From contig SVFL01000003.1 of the NCBI GenBank assembly GCA_015056885.1, forward strand, positions 62,001-126,000: a stretch of DNA of 64,000 nt, written 5' to 3'. Positions 20,944 through 30,713 of the stretch are shown one piece after another (the first letter of the stretch is position 1; every line of letters begins with the position of its first letter). The stretch comes from Lachnospiraceae bacterium (lineage in GTDB: Bacteria; Bacillota; Clostridia; Lachnospirales; Lachnospiraceae). The translations under genes were made by a program, and so were the position numbers. The notes below the pieces were generated by a model that was not told where the DNA came from, searched no databases, and was given only the letters and a program-made list of their open reading frames with translations.

Positions 20944-20970
20944 TCGCAAAAGAATTACGAGGGATAGCTT

Positions 20971-22365
20971 ATGAAATGTCCGAATTGCGGGGCAGAAATG
21001 CAAGAAGGCCATCTCTATTGTGAACATTGTGGCGAGGATATTCATATTGTTCCGGATTTTGAACCGGAATTGGAGCGTAACATAGAACAAAGTCTTGGAC
21101 AACTGATTGAAGAGGTAACACCAACAGCTTCTGAAAAGGGGATGATTTCTCCTGAAAACAGGAAGCGACTTGTTGGATTTTGTGCCATTTTGATAGTTGT
21201 TGTGGGGCTGGTTGCAGGTGTGGTAATGGGGATTCATTATTTTTCGCCGGAATATCAGATTAAAAGTGCAAGACAGGCTACAATAAAAGGCAACTATGAG
21301 AAGGCTGTTCGACATTATACCAGAGCCATGGAATTGGACCATTTTAGTGTGGATTTAAAGTTTGAACTGGCAGAGGTATACTTTCTTAGAAATGATAAAA
21401 CTGAATATGAGTACTGGCTGTCAGATATTGTGAATGATCCGAGTACGGATGCAGAGCAGATGGAAAGTGCTTATGGAAAACTGATTGCTGTATATCGGGC
21501 AAGAGGGGAATATCAGGCGATTAATAATATGTTGTTGAAATGTCCCAGTGATGCAATTAAGACCGCATATCACGGATATCTTGCTGAAGCACCACAGTTT
21601 AGCGTAGCTTCCGGTGAATATAAAGAGGTTCAGGCACTTAAACTGACTGTTACCGGAAAAGGAACCATTTATTATACGACAAACGGAAATGTGCCGGATG
21701 AGACTTGCGATTATTATACAGCACCAATTTTACTGGAAAATGGTGATTATCAGATTAATGCTATTTTTGTGAATGAAAACGGTGTTCGCAGTGAGATGTC
21801 CACTGCCAGATATCGGATTGATGTGGAAGAACTGGAGGCACCGGAGATTAATATTGAGGGTGGAGAGTATAATTCACCGCTTTATATCACGGTGATGAAT
21901 GATCCTGAAAATGTGTATTATACTACGGATGGCTCAACGCCGACCATGGATTCCATGGTTTATACAGATCCGATTCCCATGCCTCTTGGGGTGACAGGAT
22001 TTAAATTTGCCAGACTCGAAACCGGACGTACCAGTATGGTGGTGGAACGTACATATACATTTGTACTTGATACGGATATCACAGCAGAGATGGCTGTGGA
22101 TAAGGTGCGGGAATATTCTTTGGAGACTGGTAAGATATTGGATAATTCCGGCCATTTTGATGAGATGAAAGCGTGTTATCAATATCAATTCCTTTGGGTT
22201 GTCAATATCAATGATATCAATGATTTCTATGTGGTTGCGGAGGTGCTTGTGGATGCGGAGGGTATCGCTGCCAAAACAGGTAATTATTTTGCAATCAATG
22301 CTTACACAGGTAATTTCTACAAGCTTTTGGTTGAGGATGGAAAGTTTACGCTTGTAGAAGTATAA
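20971..22365 (+). CDS. zinc-ribbon, single-TM, TPR-like protein with chitobiase/beta-hexosaminidase C-terminal-type repeats
   Basis: MKCPNCGAEMQEGHLYCEHCGEDI; TM ILIVVVGLVAGVVMG; two copies of YYTT(N/D)G..P motif. Confidence 0.82.
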   Translation: MKCPNCGAEMQEGHLYCEHCGEDIHIVPDFEPELERNIEQSLGQLIEEVTPTASEKGMISPENRKRLVGFCAILIVVVGLVAGVVMGIHYFSPEYQIKSARQATIKGNYEKAVRHYTRAMELDHFSVDLKFELAEVYFLRNDKTEYEYWLSDIVNDPSTDAEQMESAYGKLIAVYRARGEYQAINNMLLKCPSDAIKTAYHGYLAEAPQFSVASGEYKEVQALKLTVTGKGTIYYTTNGNVPDETCDYYTAPILLENGDYQINAIFVNENGVRSEMSTARYRIDVEELEAPEINIEGGEYNSPLYITVMNDPENVYYTTDGSTPTMDSMVYTDPIPMPLGVTGFKFARLETGRTSMVVERTYTFVLDTDITAEMAVDKVREYSLETGKILDNSGHFDEMKACYQYQFLWVVNINDINDFYVVAEVLVDAEGIAAKTGNYFAINAYTGNFYKLLVEDGKFTLVEV

Positions 22366-22416
22366 ATGAGAAAGTTTTTTTGTAATGTAATATAAAATGA
22401 ATGGAGAGGTGTGCGT

Positions 22417-23295
22417 ATGTACAAAATTCTGAAAAAACAGGAACTGGCAACTAACATCTATCTGATGGATGTGGAGGCCAAAAGAGTGGCAAAGTCCTGT
22501 CAGCCGGGACAGTTTGTCATTGTGAGAATGGATGAGGAAGGTGAGAGAATTCCCCTTACTATCTGCGATTACAATCGAGAGGTTGGTTCTGTAACCATCG
22601 TATTCCAGACCGTTGGAGCGGGTACTAAAATGATGGCAAATTTGAACGAGGGAGATGCTTTTCATGATTTCGTAGGTCCCCTTGGTTGTGCGTCAGAGCT
22701 TGTTGAAGAAGAGTTGGAGAGTCTTAAGCAGAAGAAAATTCTCTTTGTGGCCGGTGGTGTAGGTGCTGCACCTGTATATCCTCAGGTTAAGTGGCTTTAT
22801 GAGCATGGCGTAGCTGCTGATGTTATTGTTGGTTCCAAGACTAAGGATATGTTGATTCTGGAAAAGGAGATGGAGGCAGTTGCCGGCAATCTCTATGTGA
22901 CTACTGATGACGGTTCCTATGGCCGTAGCGGTATGGTTACCCAGACAATTAAGGATTTGGTTGCTGAGGGCAAAAAATATGATTTGTGTGTGGCAATCGG
23001 TCCTATGATTATGATGAAATTTGTGTGTCTCCTTACCAAGGAGCTTGAAATTCCTACTATTGTCAGCCTGAATCCAATTATGGTAGATGGTACCGGTATG
23101 TGTGGTGCATGTCGTGTAACTGTAGGCGGCAAGGTGAAATTTGCATGTGTAGACGGTCCTGAGTTTGATGGACATGCGGTTGACTTTGATGAGGCAATGA
23201 GACGTCAGCAGATGTATAAGACTGCAGAAGGCAGAGCAATTCTCGCAGTGGAAGAGGGTGATACCCATCATGGCGGCTGTGGGAACTGTGACTAA
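22417..23295 (+). CDS. sulfide dehydrogenase/ferredoxin-NADP reductase FAD subunit (NfnA-like)
   Basis: CQPGQFVIVRMDEEGERIPLTICD; GGVGAAPVYPQVKWL; MCGACRVTVGGKVKFACVDGPEFDGHAVDFDEAM. Confidence 0.9.
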   Translation: MYKILKKQELATNIYLMDVEAKRVAKSCQPGQFVIVRMDEEGERIPLTICDYNREVGSVTIVFQTVGAGTKMMANLNEGDAFHDFVGPLGCASELVEEELESLKQKKILFVAGGVGAAPVYPQVKWLYEHGVAADVIVGSKTKDMLILEKEMEAVAGNLYVTTDDGSYGRSGMVTQTIKDLVAEGKKYDLCVAIGPMIMMKFVCLLTKELEIPTIVSLNPIMVDGTGMCGACRVTVGGKVKFACVDGPEFDGHAVDFDEAMRRQQMYKTAEGRAILAVEEGDTHHGGCGNCD

Positions 23296-23314
23296 GGGAG
23301 AAGGGAGAAGGACG

Positions 23315-24700
23315 ATGGATGTAATGAAGAGAGTTCCTGTAAGAGAACAGGATGCGAAAGTGCGTGCAACCAATTTTGAGGAAGTATGCCTTGGATATAA
23401 TAAAGAGGAAGCAATGGAAGAGGCTTCCAGATGTATCGGATGTAAGAATGCACAGTGTGTGAAGGGATGTCCTGTATCCATTGATATTCCCGGTTTTGTT
23501 TCCAAGGTAAAAGAAGGAGATATTGAGGCCGCTTATCAGGTAATCAGTGAGTCCAGTGCGTTGCCTGCCGTATGTGGTCGTGTATGTCCCCAGGAGAGCC
23601 AGTGTGAGGGTAAATGTATCAGAGGTATCAAGGGTGAGCCTATTTCCATCGGTAAGTTGGAGCGTTTTGTAGCTGACTGGGCAAGAGAGAATGGTGTGAA
23701 GCCTGAAGGTGCCAAGGAGAAAAATGGTAAAAAAGTTGCAGTAATCGGTTCCGGACCTGCAGGTCTTACCTGTGCAGGGGATTTGGCTAAGATGGGTTAT
23801 GATGTGACTATTTTCGAGGCGCTTCATGAGGCCGGTGGAGTACTTGTTTATGGTATTCCTGAGTTCCGTCTTCCTAAGAGTGCAGTTGTTGCTAAAGAGA
23901 TTGAGAATGTGAAGTCTCTTGGCGTTAAAATCGAGACCAATGTGGTAATCGGTAAGTCCACCACTATCAATGAGTTGATGGATGAGGAAGGTTTTGATGC
24001 AGTATTTATTGGTTCCGGTGCAGGACTGCCTAAGTTTATGGGTATTCCCGGTGAGAATTCCAATGGTGTATTCTCTGCCAATGAGTATCTGACCAGAAGC
24101 AATTTAATGAAGGCTTTTGATGAGAATTCCAATACCCCCATTATGCGAGGTAAGAAAGTAGCTGTTGTGGGTGGCGGTAACGTTGCTATGGATGCTGCGA
24201 GAACTGCTCTTCGTCTGGGAGCAGAGGTACATATTGTGTATCGTAGAAGTGAAGAGGAACTTCCTGCAAGAGTGGAAGAGGTTCATCATGCTAAGGAAGA
24301 GGGCATCATTTTTGATTTGCTTACCAATCCTACTGAGATTATTGCAGATGAAAAGGGCTGGGTTACCGGCATGAAGTGTATCAAGATGGAGCTCGGTGAG
24401 CCTGATGAGTCCGGCAGAAGAAGACCTGTTGAGGTTCCTGATTCTGAGTACACCATGGAAGTGGATACTGTAATTATGTCTCTGGGTACTTCTCCTAATC
24501 CTTTGATTTCTTCCACTACGGAAGGACTTGAGGTCAATAAGTGGAAATGTATCGTAGCGGATGAGGCAAACGGTAAGACTACCAAAGAAGGTGTTTACGC
24601 AGGTGGTGATGCGGTTACCGGTGCAGCAACTGTTATTTTGGCTATGGGTGCAGGTAAGGCGGCTGCCAAGGGTATTGACGAGTATTTGAGCAATAAATAA
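23315..24700 (+). CDS. NADPH-dependent glutamate synthase small chain-like / NfnB-like subunit
   Basis: EEASRCIGCKNAQCVKGCPVSIDIPGF; VAVIGSGPAGLTCAGDLAKMGYDVTIFEA; directly follows NfnA-like gene. Confidence 0.92.
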   Translation: MDVMKRVPVREQDAKVRATNFEEVCLGYNKEEAMEEASRCIGCKNAQCVKGCPVSIDIPGFVSKVKEGDIEAAYQVISESSALPAVCGRVCPQESQCEGKCIRGIKGEPISIGKLERFVADWARENGVKPEGAKEKNGKKVAVIGSGPAGLTCAGDLAKMGYDVTIFEALHEAGGVLVYGIPEFRLPKSAVVAKEIENVKSLGVKIETNVVIGKSTTINELMDEEGFDAVFIGSGAGLPKFMGIPGENSNGVFSANEYLTRSNLMKAFDENSNTPIMRGKKVAVVGGGNVAMDAARTALRLGAEVHIVYRRSEEELPARVEEVHHAKEEGIIFDLLTNPTEIIADEKGWVTGMKCIKMELGEPDESGRRRPVEVPDSEYTMEVDTVIMSLGTSPNPLISSTTEGLEVNKWKCIVADEANGKTTKEGVYAGGDAVTGAATVILAMGAGKAAAKGIDEYLSNK

Positions 24701-24819
24701 TATGTCTATAGTATGCTTTGTGTATAGATAAGGCCGCTGTAAAGTGGATATTAAGTGACAAATAATTGCGATAGCCTTGGAAATATTTTTTATAGGCGCT
24801 AAAATTAAATTGATGAAAT

Positions 24820-24903
24820 GGGCATATGCAGAAAAATTAGCTTATAATACCCGAGATTGTGTCGGAATCAGGGTATAGAAGCAAGATTTTTCTGTATATG
24901 CCC
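24820..24903. repeat. long imperfect hairpin upstream of rlmH
   Basis: gggcatatgcagaaaaat ... atttttctgtatatgccc with inner nested stem ataccc/gggtat; third related arm aaaaaatctctatatgcccatttt at 24965-24987. Confidence 0.8.
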
Positions 24904-25019
24904 AATAATACTTTAATGCGTTCAAAAAGCTAACGCAATATTGTTAATTAGGGTATTTGTGAGTAAAAAATCTCTATATGCCCATTTTCGAATGATAGAA
25001 TAAGTATTGGAGAAATAAT

Positions 25020-25499
25020 ATGAAAGTGACCATTCTCTGTGTAGGTAAAATCAAAGAGAAGTTCTATAGGGATGCCATAGATGAATATGCAAAACGCCTG
25101 AGTAAGTACTGTAAGTTTGAAATTATTGAAGTTGCAGATGAGCAGACTCCTGACAAGGCAAGCGTTGCAATGGAAGAGCAGATTAAAGCAAAAGAGGCTG
25201 AAAGAATCCATGGTAAAATCAAGGATAATACTTTGGTCTGTACGTTGGAAATTGCGGGGAAACGCTTGACATCCGAGAAGTTTGCGGACTGGATTAACCA
25301 GGCAGCCATCTCCGGCAAGAGTAGCATTTGTTTTGTAATTGGTGGTTCTTTGGGCCTCCATGAGTCGGTCACCAAAAGGGCAGACTATCATCTGAGTTTC
25401 TCTGATATGACATTTCCACATCAGTTGATGAGAGTGATTTTAAGTGAACAGATTTATAGGGCGTTCCGTATAATCAGTGGGGAACCCTACCATAAATAG
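25020..25499 (+). CDS. rlmH: 23S rRNA (pseudouridine1915-N3)-methyltransferase RlmH
   Basis: MKVTILCVGKIKEKFYRDAIDEYAKRL; FVIGGSLGLHESVTKRADYHLSFSDMTFPHQLMRVILSEQIYRAF. Confidence 0.97.
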   Translation: MKVTILCVGKIKEKFYRDAIDEYAKRLSKYCKFEIIEVADEQTPDKASVAMEEQIKAKEAERIHGKIKDNTLVCTLEIAGKRLTSEKFADWINQAAISGKSSICFVIGGSLGLHESVTKRADYHLSFSDMTFPHQLMRVILSEQIYRAFRIISGEPYHK

Positions 25500-25946
25500 G
25501 TGATGCAAATGAACATGGTTTTAATAGAAATTATAATTGTAAATATTTTATTGGCAGTTGCCATGATTTTTGAGAAAAAGACCGGTGAGATTCCTCCTGC
25601 AATTAGTTGGCTAGGTTGTGTGCTGGGGATTTTATGTAGTGTATTTGGTGATGCAATTTGTTCATGGCAGGAGGATTTGATAGCATATGGCATAAGCTAT
25701 GTAGTGATTTTAATTCTCTACATGAAGGTAAATGGATTGATGGGCGGTGGCGTGCTGAAAATGGTTGCTATGACGGCTGTGTTTTATGGACGGTATACGC
25801 CGGCTGTTTTTGGCTTGGTATTTGTCAGTGTGTTGATTTGTTGGCTTATTATCAAGAAGACAAACAAAGGCGGGCATATAATGGCGGTGCCTTTTGTATT
25901 TGTTGGTTCGTTGGTAACGTCTGCAGTGGTTAATTTTATAAAATAG
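25500..25946 (+). CDS. membrane protein resembling A24 prepilin peptidase, degenerate catalytic motifs
   Basis: Four to five hydrophobic segments; IPPAISWLGCVLGIL and GGGVLKMVAM resemble A24 motifs. GTG start. Confidence 0.5.
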   Translation: MMQMNMVLIEIIIVNILLAVAMIFEKKTGEIPPAISWLGCVLGILCSVFGDAICSWQEDLIAYGISYVVILILYMKVNGLMGGGVLKMVAMTAVFYGRYTPAVFGLVFVSVLICWLIIKKTNKGGHIMAVPFVFVGSLVTSAVVNFIK

Positions 25947-25954
25947 TATGATGG

Positions 25955-25986
25955 AACACTTAACTTCGGTTAGGTGTTTTGTTTTG
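25955..25986 (+). terminator. intrinsic terminator with TTCG tetraloop
   Basis: aacacttaac-ttcg-gttaggtgtt-ttgtttt. Confidence 0.85.
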
Positions 25987-26087
25987 TTGGACCAGTATTA
26001 TATTAAATCGGATAAGAAATGAAATATAAAATTGACGAAAAGCCGGAAATGGTTATATGCATTGTTGGCATTGGTAATTTTCTGCGA

Positions 26088-26117
26088 TTGACCGAACCCT
26101 GTTGTTTCGTATATAAT
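26088..26117 (+). promoter_or_regulatory. sigma-A promoter of degV
   Basis: TTGACC-N18-TATAAT upstream of aaggaggg RBS. Confidence 0.6.
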
Positions 26118-26141
26118 AATATTATTAAGGAGGGTATAGCC

Positions 26142-27029
26142 ATGGCATTTTGTATTATAACAGATTCCGCATCGGATATTCCGAAACGTATCATAGATGA
26201 GTACAAGCTTCATGTAATTCCTACACCGGTGACTTTGGATGGTGAGGACTATTTTGATGGGGCCACCTTACAGCCGGATGAATTTTATCGGATTCAGAAG
26301 GAGAATAAGGTTGATATCAAGACCTATCATATCAGTCAGTTTATGTTTTATGAGAATTTTAAACCTTTTGCAGAGCGCGGCGATGAAGTGTTATATATAT
26401 GTTTTTCTACAGGAATTGCAGGAACATTTCAGGCGGCAAATCTGGCAAAAGATGATTTGTTGGAGGAGTTTCCTGATTTCAAGATTACCATAATAGATTC
26501 AAAATGTGCGTCCCTTGGATTCGGATTGGTGGTTTACAAATTGCTTCGCATGCAGAAAAATGGAGCGCCTAAAGAACTTTTAATCGAGGCGGCAGAGTAT
26601 TTCTGCGGACATATGGAGCATGTGGTGACTGTGAATACTTTGGAGTATCTGGCTCGCGGCGGACGTTTGTCTAAGACATCCGCTGCAGTGGGTGGTGTTT
26701 TGGATATCAAGCCTATTATTATCGTGAACGAAAATGGGGCATTGGAGTCTGTGGAGAAGGTGCGTGGTATGAAGAAGACCCTTAAGCGTTGTCTTGAGAT
26801 GGTGAAGGAGAAAGGTGCATCTTTGGAGAAGCAGATTGTGGGCGTGGTATATGGTGCAGATAAAGCAGATGCAGAGCCTGTTATTACTGCGCTTAAGGAT
26901 GAAATCGGGGTTAAAGAGGTCCTTTTGGGGCAGGTGGGTTGTGCGATTGGTGCTCACACCGGTCCCGGAATTGTGGCAATTGTGTTTGAGAATGCCTATG
27001 ATGAAAAATATGAGGAGTATTTGAAATGA
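26142..27029 (+). CDS. DegV family fatty-acid-binding protein
   Basis: MAFCIITDSASDIPKRII; start after aaggagggtatagcc. Confidence 0.94.
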   Translation: MAFCIITDSASDIPKRIIDEYKLHVIPTPVTLDGEDYFDGATLQPDEFYRIQKENKVDIKTYHISQFMFYENFKPFAERGDEVLYICFSTGIAGTFQAANLAKDDLLEEFPDFKITIIDSKCASLGFGLVVYKLLRMQKNGAPKELLIEAAEYFCGHMEHVVTVNTLEYLARGGRLSKTSAAVGGVLDIKPIIIVNENGALESVEKVRGMKKTLKRCLEMVKEKGASLEKQIVGVVYGADKADAEPVITALKDEIGVKEVLLGQVGCAIGAHTGPGIVAIVFENAYDEKYEEYLK

Positions 27030-27658
27030 CCAAAAAGCAGCTTGCTTTGGCAATCATAGAGAGGTTGAAAGAAGAGTATCCTCAGTCGGGTTGTTCTCTG
27101 GAATATGATCAGGCATGGAAACTGCTTGTCAGCGTGCGGCTTGCGGCTCAGTGTACGGATGCCCGAGTCAATGTGGTTGTAGAGGGATTATATGAGAAGT
27201 ATCCTGATTTGAATGCTTTGGCAGATGCTCCGGTGGAAGAGATAGAGCGAATTGTGCGTCCTTGTGGGCTGGGTAACAGTAAAGCAAGAGATATCAGTGC
27301 CTGTATGAAGATGCTTCGCGATGAGTATGAAGGCAGAGTGCCGGATACCATGGAGGAGCTTTTGAAGCTTCCCGGTGTGGGCCGTAAGAGCGCTAATCTG
27401 GTAATGGGAGATGTGTATGGCAAACCGGCTATTGTCACAGACACACACTGTATTCGCTTAGTGAATCGTATGGGGCTTGTGAATGGAATCAAGGAGCCCG
27501 GGAAGGTTGAGAAGGAATTGTGGAAGATTATTCCTCCTGAGGAGGGAAATGATTTCTGCCACAGGCTTGTAGATCATGGCAGAGCCATTTGCACAGCAAG
27601 GACCAAACCTTATTGTGACAAGTGTTGCTTACAGGATATTTGCAAGAAGAAAATGTGA
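27026..27658 (+). CDS. nth: endonuclease III
   Basis: HhH LPGVGRKSANLVMGDVYG; 4Fe-4S ligands CTARTKPYCDKCCLQDIC. Confidence 0.96.
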   Translation: MTKKQLALAIIERLKEEYPQSGCSLEYDQAWKLLVSVRLAAQCTDARVNVVVEGLYEKYPDLNALADAPVEEIERIVRPCGLGNSKARDISACMKMLRDEYEGRVPDTMEELLKLPGVGRKSANLVMGDVYGKPAIVTDTHCIRLVNRMGLVNGIKEPGKVEKELWKIIPPEEGNDFCHRLVDHGRAICTARTKPYCDKCCLQDICKKKM

Positions 27659-27710
27659 TGAAGTACGTTAGAGTAATATAGTTCTAAGAGACATACAGGA
27701 GGTGCTGATT

Positions 27711-28400
27711 ATGCAGGCTGTAATGGATTTTATGAATTATCTGGAAGAATTTAATGAGTTGTCGGTGGCGGTGCGATTGATTCTGGCTGCTGTTATGGGC
27801 GGAATTATCGGTATGGAGCGAGGTGCTACCAAGCATGCAGCGGGGCTTCGCACCTTTATGTTGGTATGCCTGGGGGCAGCATTGGCACAGATTATCGATA
27901 TGCGCTGTGTGTTGATGTATCAGTTAGGCGACCCTATGCGTTTGGCCCAGGGTGTCATAAACGGTATTGGTTTTTTGGGTGTTGGTACGATTATTGTCAC
28001 CGGAAGAAGCCATATTAAAGGTCTTACCACTGCAGCAACATTATGGACTACGGCAGTTCTTGGTATTTCCATAGGGTCAGGATATCTGTATTCCTCCATT
28101 ATCACTTTTATATTGATTATAATCGTAATCAAGTTGATGGCCGGATTTAGCCGTAAACAGATGCTTCATAATCGTCAAATGCAGATTAAAATGGAAGTCG
28201 TCGATAATGACGGAGCTAAGAAAGTTATTGCATTTTTGCGCGAACAGGGGTATCGTGTGACGGAATTGGATAAAAAACACAATGAGGATAATTTGCTTTT
28301 GAATATGGACCTCGATTTGGGACGCAGGGTTAATCATGATAAGGTGATTGAGGCGCTTAGTGCGCTTGAAGAAGTCGATTTTGCCATGGAGATTCTTTAA
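27711..28400 (+). CDS. MgtC/SapB family membrane protein
   Basis: RLILAAVMGGIIGMERGATKHAAGLRTFMLVCLGAAL; GIGFLGVGTIIV. Confidence 0.93.
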   Translation: MQAVMDFMNYLEEFNELSVAVRLILAAVMGGIIGMERGATKHAAGLRTFMLVCLGAALAQIIDMRCVLMYQLGDPMRLAQGVINGIGFLGVGTIIVTGRSHIKGLTTAATLWTTAVLGISIGSGYLYSSIITFILIIIVIKLMAGFSRKQMLHNRQMQIKMEVVDNDGAKKVIAFLREQGYRVTELDKKHNEDNLLLNMDLDLGRRVNHDKVIEALSALEEVDFAMEIL

Positions 28401-28447
28401 GAACCTTTTGTGCATATAATACCATAAGCGGTTGTATGGAGCGGTTT

Positions 28448-29590
28448 ATGGAAATATATGTAGTACAATCAAATGATACCGTAGATTTAATTGCAGAAAA
28501 ATATGGGATTTCTGTACAACAAATAATACAGGACAATCAATTAATCTATCCATATGAGCTTGCCGTTGGGCAGGCTCTTTTGCTTATACAAGGGGAACGG
28601 AATCCTTTGCGAAGTATTGCGGTGAGTGGATATGCTTATCCCTTTATCAGTCCATGGGTGTTGGAACAGACGCTGCCCTATTTATCGGAATTGCCTATCT
28701 TTTCATATGGTTTTACCTATGAGGGTGAATTAATTCCTCCTCTTTGGGACGATGAATGGATGATTAGAGAGGCAGAGCGATTTGGAGTGCAATCGATACT
28801 GGTGTTAACCCCTTTTGGACCGGATGGGAAATTTAACAATAGTCTGATTAGTTCGGTGGTTAATAATTTATCTTATCAGAATAATTTGATTCAAAATCTT
28901 CTGATGGTTATGGGAGGTAAGGGCTATCGGGGGCTGGATATTGATTTTGAGTATATTCTGGCAACGGACAGGGATGCATTTACAGAGTTTGTAAGAAGGA
29001 CGGCAGAGGCTATGCGGGCTAATGGTTATCACACATCAGTGGCGCTTGCTCCTAAGACCAGTGCAGACCAGACGGGACTTCTTTATGAGGGCAAGGATTA
29101 TGGTGCATTGGGAGCCGTTGCAGACCATGTGCTTCTTATGACCTATGAGTGGGGGTATACCTATGGGCCGCCCATGGCAGTGGCGCCCATCAATCAGGTG
29201 CGGCGTGTGGTGGAGTATGCATTGACTGAGATTCCTGCGGAGAAGATTGATCTGGGAATTCCCAATTATGGGTATGACTGGCCGCTGCCCTATGAGAGGG
29301 GGATAACGGCGGCTACTACCATCAATAATGTGGAAGCAGTGCGGATTGCCATACGACAGGGGGCAGAGATTCAGTTTGATGAATTGGCACAAAGTCCTTA
29401 TTTTATGTATACAGACGGTTTTACTGGGTTGGAACATGAAGTGTGGTTTGAGGATGTGCGCAGCCTTCAGACAAAGTTTAATTTGATAAATGAATTTAAT
29501 CTCAGGGGATGCGGGTATTGGCAGATTATGCAGTGGTTTCGTGCGAATTGGTTGTTGCTTGCGGAGAATTTTTATGTATTAAAGGCTTGA
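28448..29590 (+). CDS. LysM plus GH18 protein (spore cortex/germination YaaH/SleL-like)
   Basis: Single LysM VVQSNDTVDLIAEKYGISVQQIIQDNQL; GH18 active-site YRGLDIDFEYI. Confidence 0.9.
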   Translation: MEIYVVQSNDTVDLIAEKYGISVQQIIQDNQLIYPYELAVGQALLLIQGERNPLRSIAVSGYAYPFISPWVLEQTLPYLSELPIFSYGFTYEGELIPPLWDDEWMIREAERFGVQSILVLTPFGPDGKFNNSLISSVVNNLSYQNNLIQNLLMVMGGKGYRGLDIDFEYILATDRDAFTEFVRRTAEAMRANGYHTSVALAPKTSADQTGLLYEGKDYGALGAVADHVLLMTYEWGYTYGPPMAVAPINQVRRVVEYALTEIPAEKIDLGIPNYGYDWPLPYERGITAATTINNVEAVRIAIRQGAEIQFDELAQSPYFMYTDGFTGLEHEVWFEDVRSLQTKFNLINEFNLRGCGYWQIMQWFRANWLLLAENFYVLKA

Positions 29591-29647
29591 GTAGCAATAC
29601 TTGCTTTTTATAAGTGTAAGTGCCATAATATAATCAAATAGAATTTG

Positions 29648-30682
29648 ATGAAAATGAGGGAAATAATGGAAACGGTAGAGTTGATGGAAGACAATCTGTA
29701 TTCTAAAAAACAGGTAAAAGCAGATGTAAACAGAGGTGCCTTGGCAGTAATGTTAAACCTTGTGATTATGTATGTGGTAGTTTTTGCGGGGCTGTTTTTT
29801 AGAATGTTTTGTGTTTTTTGTGCTGAGATGGCTAAAACAAATGACTATGAGCTGGCCTTGGCTAATGCTGATGTGATTATTGAGGGCGATGCATTTTGGG
29901 ATAGTGCTATGGAGAGCGGAATCGAGTCTTTGTTAGCTATTTTTCTGGGGACATTCTTTGTCTGGATTGTTATGCGTCAAAAAGCATCTGTGAAAGCTAT
30001 GTTTGAATCAAGGAACACGATGACGGGCAAGACATTTTTTCAGTGTCTGTGTGTGTTCATGGGAATACAGATACCGGTCATTTTATTAGATGGAGTTATT
30101 GAAACGATTTTAAATCAGTTTGGTCTGACGGCGGCTGCAGGTTTGGAAATGGCAACCGGTGGCAGCACAACAATATCCATGTTTTTATATGCTGCTTTTG
30201 GAGCACCTATTGTAGAGGAGGTAATCTACAGAGGATTCATTATGAAGAGTCTGGAGAAGTATGGCAAAGTCTTTGCCATAGTAATTTCTGCCATCCTGTT
30301 TGGATTGATGCATACCAATCTCACCCAGTCTATATTTGCCATGCTGGTAGGTCTGGTGTTGGGATATGTTGCCATGAATTATTCCTTGAAATGGTCAATT
30401 TTACTGCATTTTCTCAATAATTGTATTTTTAGTGAAGCCATGAGTTTTCTGCTAAAAGATATGGAAGAAAAGGCTCAGGATATCATTGAGACCGGTTCTA
30501 TGGGAGCATTCTGTGTTGTAGGAATTGTGATTTTGATTCTGAAGCGGAAGAAAATTCTACAGTATGTAAAAACTTATGTGGGAAATAAAGAATATTATAA
30601 ATATGCCTTTACTTCCGGTTGGTTTTTGGTTTTTATAGTTGCATGTTCGCTTGGTGGACTGATGGTTATACAGAGGTTATAA
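29648..30682 (+). CDS. CPBP family intramembrane glutamic endopeptidase
   Basis: GAPIVEEVIYRGFIMKSLEKYGKVFAIVISAILFGLMHTNLTQ and LHFLNN motifs. Confidence 0.92.
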   Translation: MKMREIMETVELMEDNLYSKKQVKADVNRGALAVMLNLVIMYVVVFAGLFFRMFCVFCAEMAKTNDYELALANADVIIEGDAFWDSAMESGIESLLAIFLGTFFVWIVMRQKASVKAMFESRNTMTGKTFFQCLCVFMGIQIPVILLDGVIETILNQFGLTAAAGLEMATGGSTTISMFLYAAFGAPIVEEVIYRGFIMKSLEKYGKVFAIVISAILFGLMHTNLTQSIFAMLVGLVLGYVAMNYSLKWSILLHFLNNCIFSEAMSFLLKDMEEKAQDIIETGSMGAFCVVGIVILILKRKKILQYVKTYVGNKEYYKYAFTSGWFLVFIVACSLGGLMVIQRL

Positions 30683-30713
30683 ATAAAATTAGTGGATGCA
30701 AGGAGGGCTGCAT

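Noticed and set aside
22693-23505. 270-aa minus-strand ORF
   Set aside because: Antisense to NfnA/NfnB-like genes with well-conserved sense motifs.
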